A stretch of DNA of 64,000 bases from Arthrobacter sp. PGP41 (GTDB taxonomy: Bacteria > Actinomycetota > Actinomycetes > Actinomycetales > Micrococcaceae). Below, piece by piece: positions 8,854 to 17,532 of the stretch. The stretch is taken from NCBI RefSeq assembly GCF_002953935.1, contig NZ_CP026514.1, positions 2,356,001 through 2,420,000 on the forward strand. The letters are read 5' to 3'. Position 1 is the stretch's first letter. Every line of letters begins with the position of its first letter. The position numbers and the translations under genes were made by a program. Below the pieces are notes generated by a model. That model ran no database searches and was not told where the DNA came from. It saw nothing but the letters and a program-made list of their open reading frames with translations.

Positions 8854-8921
8854 ACCCAACTAAGTAGCGCCAAGTGTCGTTTTGGGGGTTCAAAACGACA
8901 CTTGGCGCTACCCAGTTGGGT
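8854..8921. repeat. dispersed long palindrome, copy 1
   Basis: Arms of 31 bp (8854-8884 and 8891-8921, two mismatches) flank a 6-bp loop. The core GTAGCGCCAAGTGTCG is shared, with one C/T change, with a second palindrome at 47330-47393. It lies between the gntR stop and the operon promoter. There is no T-tract, so it is not a simple intrinsic terminator, though RNA read from gntR would form a very stable hairpin. Confidence 0.85.
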
Positions 8922-8933
8922 CGGGGGGCTGGT

Positions 8934-9662
8934 TCAGCCTGCCGGGGCGTCAGCCATGGCCCGCGCACGGACCTGCCTGATGTGCGCGGCCATTGCAGCC
9001 TCGGCCTTGCCGGGATCGCCCGATAACAGGGCCTTCAGCACCGCCTGGTGTTCGGCTATTGCGCTGTCGGCGTCGGTAATTCCCACTCCCCCGAAGAGCC
9101 TGAACCGCTGGATCTGGCCGCCGAGGGACGCATAGGCGGCTTCCATGAACTGGTTTCCGGTGTGCTGGGCGATGAGCTGGTGAAAACGCTCGTCCGCTTC
9201 CAGGTAGTCCTTGAACTCGGCGAAGGACGGGCCCCGTGGAGCGGCCTTCAGGTCCTCCACCGCCGTTTCCAGTTCGGCCAGGCCCTTCCGGCCGATCCGT
9301 TCACAGGCCAGCTTGGCGTTCACGGGTTCGATAGCCAGCCGCGCCTCCATGAGCTCGGCGAAGTCCTCCCTTGTGAAGACCGGAGCCACCCGGTACCCCT
9401 TGAGGGCCACCCTCCGGACCATGCCCGTGTGCTCCAGCCTCGCCAACGCCTCGCGGACAGGCGTGGGCGAAACGTCCAGGTCCCGGGCGGTGCCGTCAAT
9501 GCTGACCACGGCTCCCGGCGCCAGGCGGCCGTCCATAAGGGACGCCAGGAGTTCCGCGTAGACGTGGTCGGCGAGCACCTGGCGGTTGACAGCGCGGCCC
9601 GGCCGGCGGGCCGTCGCCATGTCCTCCGGCCGGGGCCCGTTGTCCTTGGGGGCTTTCTGCAT
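8934..9662 (-). CDS. GntR-family (FCD subfamily) transcriptional repressor
   Basis: The 242-residue regulator has an N-terminal winged helix (about 25-95, with the recognition segment SPTPVREALARLEHTG) and a C-terminal all-helical FCD ligand domain containing ERFHQLIAQHTGN and EHQAVLKAL, whose histidines normally bind a metal that holds an acidic effector. It is upstream of and codirectional with the tetrulose-type operon and shares a palindromic site with it, so it probably represses both until a pathway intermediate binds. No ribosome binding site precedes ATG 9662. A TAGGAT -10 element ends six bases before it, so the mRNA is probably leaderless. Confidence 0.85.
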   Translation of the reverse strand: MQKAPKDNGPRPEDMATARRPGRAVNRQVLADHVYAELLASLMDGRLAPGAVVSIDGTARDLDVSPTPVREALARLEHTGMVRRVALKGYRVAPVFTREDFAELMEARLAIEPVNAKLACERIGRKGLAELETAVEDLKAAPRGPSFAEFKDYLEADERFHQLIAQHTGNQFMEAAYASLGGQIQRFRLFGGVGITDADSAIAEHQAVLKALLSGDPGKAEAAMAAHIRQVRARAMADAPAG

Positions 9663-9668
9663 GTTCAG

Positions 9669-9679
9669 ATCCTATAGGT
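9669..9679 (-). promoter_or_regulatory. gntR leaderless promoter overlapping its operator
   Basis: Plus-strand ATCCTATAGGT repeats nine of the ten bases of the palindrome at 8798-8807. Read on the minus strand it contains TAGGAT, a good -10, ending six bases before the gntR ATG. That spacing fits a leaderless transcript, and operator overlap with the -10 indicates autorepression. Confidence 0.55.
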
Positions 9680-9734
9680 TCCAACGATCCGGGACCTGCC
9701 ACCCGAGCGCGGCCCCGCGGGCAGGCGGGCACCG

Positions 9735-9768
9735 AAAAGCCCCGTCCAGGCTTGCCGGGACGGGGCTT
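9735..9768 (-). terminator. rho-independent terminator after nusB
   Basis: Arms AAGCCCCGTCC / GGACGGGGCTT enclose a 10-base loop. On the minus strand the hairpin is followed by TTTT. It closes the aro-efp-nusB transcript. Confidence 0.85.
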
Positions 9769-9778
9769 GTCAGTTTGG

Positions 9779-10189
9779 TTATGCGAGCAGGGAAGGCTTC
9801 AGCTGCTGAAGGCGGCCCAGGAGTCCGTTGATGAACTGGGGCGACTCGTCAGTGGAAAGCGTCTTGGCCAGCGCCACCGCTTCGCTCACCGCCACCCCGT
9901 CCGGAATATCGTCGTTGTACAGGAGTTCCCAGGTGCCGATGCGCAAGATGATGCGGTCCACCGAGGGCATCCGCTCGAGGCTCCAGCCCTGGGAGTACGT
10001 CTCCAGGAACTCGTCGATGGCGGTTTTCTGGGACAGCACACCCTCAACGATTTCGATGGTGTACGGGTTGATTACCTGGTCAGTCTTTTCCCGCCGGGAG
10101 CGGATCACGTCAAAAGCGGAAACCGAGCGCTGCTCAGCTTCAAAAAGAACGTCCAGTGCCCTGTTACGGGCTTTACCGCGTGCGCTCAC
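9779..10189 (-). CDS. nusB: transcription antitermination factor NusB
   Basis: The 136-residue all-helical protein starts with the typical RGKARNRALDVLFEAEQR and contains NPYTIEIVEGV and the C-terminal GVAVSEAVALAK...SPQFINGLL signature. NusB binds boxA RNA with S10 (NusE) and takes part in antitermination of rRNA transcription. The start is GTG, sharing one base with the efp stop (TAGTG), so it is coupled to efp. A strong terminator follows, making it the last gene of the long aro/efp transcript. Confidence 0.95.
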   Translation of the reverse strand: MSARGKARNRALDVLFEAEQRSVSAFDVIRSRREKTDQVINPYTIEIVEGVLSQKTAIDEFLETYSQGWSLERMPSVDRIILRIGTWELLYNDDIPDGVAVSEAVALAKTLSTDESPQFINGLLGRLQQLKPSLLA

Positions 10190-10752
10190 TACTCAGTGAC
10201 CCGGCCCAGGTAGCTGCCATCGCGGGTGTCCACCTTGACCTTGGTGTTGTTTTCGATGAACAGCGGAACCTGGATCTCGTACCCGGTTTCCAGGGTTGCG
10301 GGCTTGGTGCCTGCGGAGGAGCGGTCACCCTGCAGGCCCGGCTCGGTGTAGGTGATTTCCAGCACGACGCTCGGCGGCAGTTCGATGTACAGCGGGGTGC
10401 CCTCGTGGATGGCGATGTTGACCATCTGGTTCTCGAGCATGAAGTTGGTGGCGTCGCCCACCGTGGCGCCGGAGACAGTGATCTGGTCGTAGTCCGAGGT
10501 GTCCATGAACACGAAATCGGCGCCGTCCTGGTACAGGTACTGGTAGTCACGGCGGTCAACCGTTGCGGTCTCGATCTTGAGCCCGGCGTTGAACGTCTTG
10601 TCCACGACCTTGCCGGACATCACGTTGCGCATCTTGGTGCGAACGAACGCACCGCCCTTGCCCGGCTTGACGTGCTGGAATTCGATAATGTTCCAGAGCT
10701 GGCCCTCAAGCTTCAGGACCGTTCCGTTCTTGATGTCGTTAGTGGTTGCCAC
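10189..10752 (-). CDS. efp: elongation factor P
   Basis: The 187-residue, three-domain protein relieves ribosome stalling at polyproline stretches. The N-terminal KOW-like domain holds the tip loop [11 protein letters not shown], where the Lys between two glycines reaches the peptidyl transferase centre. The middle and C-terminal OB folds end in [12 protein letters not shown] and [11 protein letters not shown], both family signatures. No EpmA/EpmB-type modification gene is present here, and actinobacterial EF-P is thought to use unmodified Lys with a Pro-Gly-Lys-Gly tip. Actinobacteria often have efp next to nusB. Confidence 0.97.
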   Translation of the reverse strand: MATTNDIKNGTVLKLEGQLWNIIEFQHVKPGKGGAFVRTKMRNVMSGKVVDKTFNAGLKIETATVDRRDYQYLYQDGADFVFMDTSDYDQITVSGATVGDATNFMLENQMVNIAIHEGTPLYIELPPSVVLEITYTEPGLQGDRSSAGTKPATLETGYEIQVPLFIENNTKVKVDTRDGSYLGRVTE

Positions 10753-10954
10753 TGTTTCCTCTGGTTTCTCTGTCTGGTCGCGTTGTCAGACGTTGTATGC
10801 CGGGCAGGCAGCCTCAACGGACTGCCGGCGCGTGTTTGTCAAAAATCGGGTGGTTAAAAATTCAAGAACCATTCTACCGGGTAAATCGATGGCGCTTTCC
10901 GGCCGGGGCTTCGGGCAGCTGCTGGAGGGCAACAACACAGGAAGCGTGCCGGTG
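10753..10954 (-). promoter_or_regulatory. efp upstream region with candidate promoter elements
   Basis: No gene is supported here. On the minus strand there is a TAGAAT -10-like hexamer (complement of 10871-10876), and a perfect TTGACA (complement of 10837-10842) without a well-placed -10. A separate efp promoter is likely, although transcription could also enter from the aro genes. Confidence 0.3.
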
Positions 10955-11472
10955 TCAGCAGGCCAGGTCCAGGACATCCCGGGCACGCTGCAACGCCACG
11001 GTGGACGAGTAGATCTGGGCCGCGTCGGCGGACTGCGCCACCCGCAGGTCGAGTGCGCGAGCGAACGATTCAACAGCTGCGGACATCTGGCCGGCACTGT
11101 ACTGGGTCTTTCCCAGGAACTGCCACACGAGGGCCTCCCGCGGCGACCCCTGTACTTCGGCCAGGAGCTGGCGGAAGAGCTCCACGGCACGGTCCAGGCG
11201 GTTTGAAACCCGCAGCACCTCAGCCTCGAAGGTGCGCAGCCGGAAGGATTCGGGGTCCTTGAACCGGGCTTCGGCCAGCAGTTCGGCGGCCTCGGAGGCG
11301 TGTCCTTCCACCAGGAGGACGAAAATGTGGTCTGCCGGATCGGTGGATACCGTCAGCGCCTCCCGGCAGGCGTCCTCGTTCACAATCTCCGGCAGCAGCG
11401 ATTCCGGGTTGATCCGGATACCCGGGAAACCGGCCTCGGGCCAGTCTGCTGTTCCTTGCATGTCCCCCTGCA

Positions 11473-11473
<1 letters not shown>
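10955..11473 (-). CDS. TPR-like protein of unknown function in the aro operon
   Basis: The 172-residue soluble protein has helical repeats resembling tetratricopeptide units: EAAELLAEARFKDPESFRLR, then DRAVELFRQLLAE, then a segment with LGKTQYSAGQMSAAVESFARAL. No signal peptide or membrane span is seen. The ATG overlaps the aroB stop by one base (TGATG), so it is translationally coupled to aroB. It occupies the place where other actinobacteria carry aroQ or pepQ between aroB and efp. The function is unknown; a scaffold role is the usual inference for isolated TPR proteins. Confidence 0.65.
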
Positions 11474-13127
<1,654 letters not shown>

Positions 13128-14327
13128 TTATTGGCCGATCGAGTCCAGGGACGCCGGAATGCTGTCCAGGTACCCCTTGATGTTGCGTGCGGTCTCCGCG
13201 ACGGAGTCGCCGCCGAACTTTTCGGTGACGGCCTCGGCGAGGACCAGGGCCACCATTGCCTCTGCCACCACGCCGGCAGCCGGAACCGCGCAGACGTCCG
13301 AACGCTGGTGGTGTGCCTTTGCAGGCTCCCCCGTGCTGACGTCGATGGTCTTGAGGGCGCGCGGCACCGTGGCAATGGGCTTCATGGCGGCCCGGACGCG
13401 CAGGACGTCTCCGATGCTCATGCCGCCTTCGATGCCCCCGGCACGGTTGCTGGCGCGGACAATGCGGCCGTCAGCGTCCCGCACGATTTCGTCATGGGCG
13501 GCGGAGCCGCGGCGCGCCGCTGTCTGGAAGCCGTCGCCGACCTCCACGCCCTTGATGGCCTGGATACCCATCAGGGCGGCGGCAAGGCGGGAATCGAGGC
13601 GCCGGTCCCAGTGCACGTAGCTGCCCAGTCCTGGCGGGAGGCCGTAGGCGAGGACTTCCACCACGCCGCCAAGGGTTTCGCCCTCCTTGTGGGCGGCGTC
13701 CACCTCGGCGACCATCGCATCCGAGGTTTCGCGGTCGAAGCAGCGGAGCGGGTCGGCGTCGAGCGCAATGACGTCTGCGGGCACCGGAAGGGGACGCCCC
13801 TCCGGGACTGCGACAGTGGCGATGCTGACTGTGTGGCTGACCAGCTCGATGCCGAGGTGCTTGAGGAACTGTGCCGCAACGGTGCCCATGGCAACGCGGG
13901 TTGCGGTCTCGCGCGCGCTGGCCCGTTCCAGGACGGGGCGTGCCTCGGCGAAGCCGTACTTCTGCATTCCGGTGAAATCCGCATGGCCGGGACGGGGGCG
14001 GGTCAGCGGCGCGTTGCGTGCCTGGTCAGCGAGCAGTTCCGGGTCCACGGGATCCGCCGACATGATCTGTTCCCACTTGGGCCACTCAGTGTTGCCCACC
14101 TGGACGGCCACCGGGCCGCCCTGCGTGAGGCCATGGCGGACACCGCCAAGGATGGTCACTACGTCCTGCTCGAACTTCATGCGTGCGCCGCGGCCGTAGC
14201 CCAGGCGGCGGCGGGCCAGTGAATCAGCGATGTGCCCGCTGGTGATCTCCACACCGGCGGGGACGCCCTCAATAATTCCCATCAGGGCCGGACCATGGGA
14301 TTCACCGGCAGTCAACCAACGCAACAT
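13128..14327 (-). CDS. aroC: chorismate synthase
   Basis: The 399-residue FMN-dependent enzyme converts EPSP to chorismate. It begins with the universal [15 protein letters not shown], so ATG 14327 is taken rather than the upstream ATGs at 14336 and 14357 in the same frame. Other signatures: [16 protein letters not shown], the central [34 protein letters not shown] and [13 protein letters not shown]. It lies 26 bp downstream of aroE and directly before aroK. Chorismate from here feeds the chorismate mutase seen at 56264. Confidence 0.97.
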   Translation of the reverse strand: MLRWLTAGESHGPALMGIIEGVPAGVEITSGHIADSLARRRLGYGRGARMKFEQDVVTILGGVRHGLTQGGPVAVQVGNTEWPKWEQIMSADPVDPELLADQARNAPLTRPRPGHADFTGMQKYGFAEARPVLERASARETATRVAMGTVAAQFLKHLGIELVSHTVSIATVAVPEGRPLPVPADVIALDADPLRCFDRETSDAMVAEVDAAHKEGETLGGVVEVLAYGLPPGLGSYVHWDRRLDSRLAAALMGIQAIKGVEVGDGFQTAARRGSAAHDEIVRDADGRIVRASNRAGGIEGGMSIGDVLRVRAAMKPIATVPRALKTIDVSTGEPAKAHHQRSDVCAVPAAGVVAEAMVALVLAEAVTEKFGGDSVAETARNIKGYLDSIPASLDSIGQ

Positions 14328-14353
14328 ATATTCCATCCTGCCACGTATGGCGG

Positions 14354-15214
14354 TCACAACGCCCGTCGGGGAAGGCCGACTGCGTCACACATCACATCTA
14401 TGACAGATGCGTTAACTTCCTTATCCAGGCGGCTGAACAGGCGCACCTGTTCGACTGCCTGGTACAGGAGCATTTCCAGGCCGGGCACCACGGTTCCGCC
14501 GCCTGCCTGCCACACCGAAGCGATCAGGCTGGGCCAAGGATCGTACGCGACGTCCAGCAAGACGCCGGGCATGGCCGTCTTCAGGGCGGCCATTTCCGCT
14601 GCGATTCCGTCCGCCGCACGCGGCGGGAGGGTGGAAATTACGACGTCGGCCTCCGCTGCCGGGCGGGCAGCCCCGGCAAGGCTCCGGATCACCAGGGCAA
14701 CGTCCAGGCTCTCAGCTGCGGCGCAAACCTCTGCAGTCCGGGACGTGTCCCGGACGAAGACCTCGGCCCGGTTGGCTCCCAGCTCCTTGAGCGCGGCGAC
14801 GGCTGACGCTGCAGTCCCCCCGCCGCCCAGCACAACAGCCGACGGCGCGGTTCCCGTGCCTGCGTGCCGCAGCGCGTTCACGATCCCGGCCACATCCGTA
14901 TTGGAGCCGATGGCGCGGATACTGCTGCCGTGTTCCTCGAAGGAAACGGTGTTCACTACCCCCAGGATCCCGGCGACGCCGCGGACCTCGTCCACCTGTC
15001 CGAGCATCGCCGTCTTCAAGGGCATCGTGACGGACAGGCCGCGCCAGCCCGGCTGGTCGCGGATCTGCCGCATCAGCGGCGGCAGCAACTGCTCAGTGAC
15101 GTCAATCGCCGTGTAGCTGATGCCGACGCCCAGCCGGCCGTAGGCAGCGAGATGCAGTGCCGGCGACTTCGAGTGGCTGATCGGGTGGCCCAGGACGGCT
15201 GCCCGAAGGCTCAT
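14354..15214 (-). CDS. aroE: shikimate dehydrogenase
   Basis: The 286-residue enzyme reduces 3-dehydroshikimate with NADPH. Its N-terminal substrate motif is [13 protein letters not shown], the catalytic Lys lies in SVTMPLK, and the cofactor loop is [11 protein letters not shown]. The open frame extends to 15331, but ATG 15214 gives the family N-terminus ([13 protein letters not shown]) and overlaps the mltG stop as ATGA. It is the first aro gene in the transcript, after alaS, ruvX and mltG. Confidence 0.94.
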   Translation of the reverse strand: MSLRAAVLGHPISHSKSPALHLAAYGRLGVGISYTAIDVTEQLLPPLMRQIRDQPGWRGLSVTMPLKTAMLGQVDEVRGVAGILGVVNTVSFEEHGSSIRAIGSNTDVAGIVNALRHAGTGTAPSAVVLGGGGTAASAVAALKELGANRAEVFVRDTSRTAEVCAAAESLDVALVIRSLAGAARPAAEADVVISTLPPRAADGIAAEMAALKTAMPGVLLDVAYDPWPSLIASVWQAGGGTVVPGLEMLLYQAVEQVRLFSRLDKEVNASVIDVMCDAVGLPRRAL

Positions 15215-16929
15215 GTGCAGCGTCCGGCGTTCGCCGCGCACCAGGCGTTGTACTGCTCGACGTATCCGTTGTGCTCGGCCAGCGTCTTGGAGAACTTGGT
15301 CTCTTTGGTGTCCAGGTTGATGGTGACCCAATACAGGTAGTCGTTGGTCTTGGGCCTGGCCGCAGCATCAATGGCTGTCTTTCCCGGAGAACCGATGGGT
15401 CCCGGGGGAAGTCCGGGATTCGCGTAGGTGTTATACGGGTTGGACTTGTCCTGGCGCTGTTCGTCCGTGAAGTTGTAGCTCTTGGTGCCCAGGCCGTAGG
15501 TCACCGCCGAGTCCACCTGGAGGAAACCGTTGGTCTGGTCATTGGGCTTGAGCCGGTTGTAGATGGCCCCGGCGACGTCGCCATACTCCGCCTGGCCGCC
15601 TTCAGCCTGCACGATGCTGGCCACGATCACGGCCTCGTACTGCTTGGCCGGGTCCGTGATGCCCTGCGACACAAGTTCGTCGGTTGTGATCTTGACCAGG
15701 GCCTTGAGGATGTCCTTTGCCGGTGTACCAAGGGGGAAACGGTGTTCACCCGGAGCCAGGTAACCCTCAAGGTTTTTTGCGGTGGCCGGCAGCCCGAACT
15801 GGGCCGGCTGGTTGCTGAGCGCCTGCAGGTCCTGGATGGATATTCCAGAGCCTTGCGAGATCGCCTGCAGGGACTCCCCCACGCGCAGGCCTGCACTGAG
15901 GGCGAAGTAGATGACCTTGGTTTGGTCCTTGCCCAGCAGGACGTTCACGGCATCCGAGTTCTTCATCTCGGTCTTGAACGTATACTCCCCTGGGGAAAGT
16001 GTTCCCCCGGATGCGCTGAAGCTCTGGAGGAACGTGTCGGCGTTCGCAACCACCCGTTCGCTTTCCAGCTTTGAGGCAACGGAGCGCGTGCCTTCCCCGT
16101 TCTCGACTGTCACTACGACTTCGCCCGTCCCCGGACCGGGATAGTCCGCGGGCTTGTCGTTGCCAAGCAGCGGCTTCAGGAACTGTGCGCCCACTGCCAC
16201 GGCCGTGACGAAAACTGCAAGGGTCAGGAACAGCGCCAGCAGCCGCCGGCGGCGGCGCACCTTCTTGGACGGTTTGGCCACTACGGTTGCCGCCGACGGG
16301 GCGGGAAGGAATTCGTGATGGCGCGCACCGTCGTCGTGCCCCTCCGCATAGGGTGCTTCAGCGTAGTGCTCGTGGTCGTAGTGGCCATCGGCATAGTGCT
16401 CTCCGTGGGACGCTGCACGGTAGTCGGCCCCATCCGCGTAGTGGGGCTCGTCGTAATATGTTCCCGCTGTGTGCTGGTGCGCTCCGGCACCCGAAACTCC
16501 CGAGTAGGCGGGCGTATCGTAGGCATGCAGCCCATCGGGCTGGCCGGATTCTGTGGGGTAGGCATCCCCGTGACGGTGCACCTGAGGCTGCACATCTTCC
16601 TGGTGTGTGTCCTGGATCGACGGCGGAGTGAGGGGGGCAGCCGGAACGGGGTGTTCCTCCGGTGTCTCCCGCGGTGCAGTTTCTTCGCGCAATGCCTCGT
16701 CCTGACGCAGGGGGTGTGGTTCCGGGGCCACGGGAGGGTCCTGGGCCATGGGAGGTTCCGATGGCTGCGGCGGAATGTCGTGACCGGTCTCGTACGCCTG
16801 CTCAGGAACCGCGTCCTGGCCTCCGGTGTTAAAGGTCTTTTCCCGTGCCCGGAGTTCCTTGCGGGTGAGCGGTCTTGCTGCTCCGACGTCCAGGGGGCTG
16901 GAAGCGTCGTCAATGTTGGCAGGGCTCAC
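15211..16929 (-). CDS. mltG: endolytic murein transglycosylase MltG with long His-rich cytoplasmic tail
   Basis: The protein has 572 residues: a disordered, Pro/Glu then His/Tyr/Asp-rich cytoplasmic tail (1-220), a basic RRRRR anchor, one membrane helix (about 229-251) and an extracellular YceG domain. The catalytic Glu lies in VASIVQAEGG; [21 protein letters not shown] residues follow. MltG cleaves nascent glycan strands and so limits peptidoglycan chain length. Residues 118-205 hold 14 histidines in HYADG/HYDHEHY-like repeats, far longer than the short tails of E. coli MltG. It is coupled by four-base overlaps to ruvX upstream and aroE downstream. Confidence 0.93.
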   Translation of the reverse strand: MSPANIDDASSPLDVGAARPLTRKELRAREKTFNTGGQDAVPEQAYETGHDIPPQPSEPPMAQDPPVAPEPHPLRQDEALREETAPRETPEEHPVPAAPLTPPSIQDTHQEDVQPQVHRHGDAYPTESGQPDGLHAYDTPAYSGVSGAGAHQHTAGTYYDEPHYADGADYRAASHGEHYADGHYDHEHYAEAPYAEGHDDGARHHEFLPAPSAATVVAKPSKKVRRRRRLLALFLTLAVFVTAVAVGAQFLKPLLGNDKPADYPGPGTGEVVVTVENGEGTRSVASKLESERVVANADTFLQSFSASGGTLSPGEYTFKTEMKNSDAVNVLLGKDQTKVIYFALSAGLRVGESLQAISQGSGISIQDLQALSNQPAQFGLPATAKNLEGYLAPGEHRFPLGTPAKDILKALVKITTDELVSQGITDPAKQYEAVIVASIVQAEGGQAEYGDVAGAIYNRLKPNDQTNGFLQVDSAVTYGLGTKSYNFTDEQRQDKSNPYNTYANPGLPPGPIGSPGKTAIDAAARPKTNDYLYWVTINLDTKETKFSKTLAEHNGYVEQYNAWCAANAGRCT

Positions 16930-17525
16930 TGTTGCCTTCCATTATCTGAAGATCGGGCCGTATCGCCGGGGGTGGTGGGCACAGTGTCATCCTGCCCGCT
17001 GCCTCCCAGGTCCACGGAAGGGGGTGGCGGAGTCACGCGTGAGCCGACGTCCGCTCCCCTGGCTTTCTGCATGTCGATGGCGTGCTGAAGGATACCTGCC
17101 GCCGCGACCTGATCAACTACTTTACGGTGATTCCTGCTGCTCATGCCAGCTTCATGGAGGTTGCGGTGCGCAGTCACGCTGCTCAAACGTTCGTCCACGA
17201 GGTTCACCGGCACCGCCACAGCACGGGCTGCAAGCTCGCCGGCCAGCAGTTGGGCATAGTCCACGGCCATCTTGGCTGATGCCCGTTCCTCACCCTTCAG
17301 GGTGCGGGGCAGACCGACGATCACCTGGACGGCGCCGAGTTCCTCCACCAGGTTCGCGATGACCCTGACGTCGGAGTTTTTCCTGGTGTTGCGGTCCAAT
17401 GTCTTGAAGGGCGTGGCCAGGATCGAGTCGCGGTCGCAGATGGCAACCCCCACCCGGACCGTGCCGACGTCTACCCCCAGTTTGATGCCCTGGGGGTAGG
17501 CGCCGGCAGCTGCAGGACTGGTCAT
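16926..17525 (-). CDS. ruvX: Holliday-junction-resolvase-like protein RuvX/YqgF
   Basis: The 199-residue RNase-H-fold protein has LGVDVGTVRVGVAICD at the N terminus, VGLPRTLKGEE, and the acidic C-terminal VDERLSSVTA. YqgF proteins act in 16S rRNA 5'-end processing and were proposed as Holliday junction resolvases. The longer frame to 17705 runs into alaS; ATG 17525, seven bases after the alaS stop, gives a normal N-terminus. A Pro/Ser/Gly-rich C-terminal extension of about 45 residues after the core is poorly conserved in the family. Confidence 0.92.
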   Translation of the reverse strand: MTSPAAAGAYPQGIKLGVDVGTVRVGVAICDRDSILATPFKTLDRNTRKNSDVRVIANLVEELGAVQVIVGLPRTLKGEERASAKMAVDYAQLLAGELAARAVAVPVNLVDERLSSVTAHRNLHEAGMSSRNHRKVVDQVAAAGILQHAIDMQKARGADVGSRVTPPPPSVDLGGSGQDDTVPTTPGDTARSSDNGRQQ

Positions 17526-17532
17526 TGGAGTG

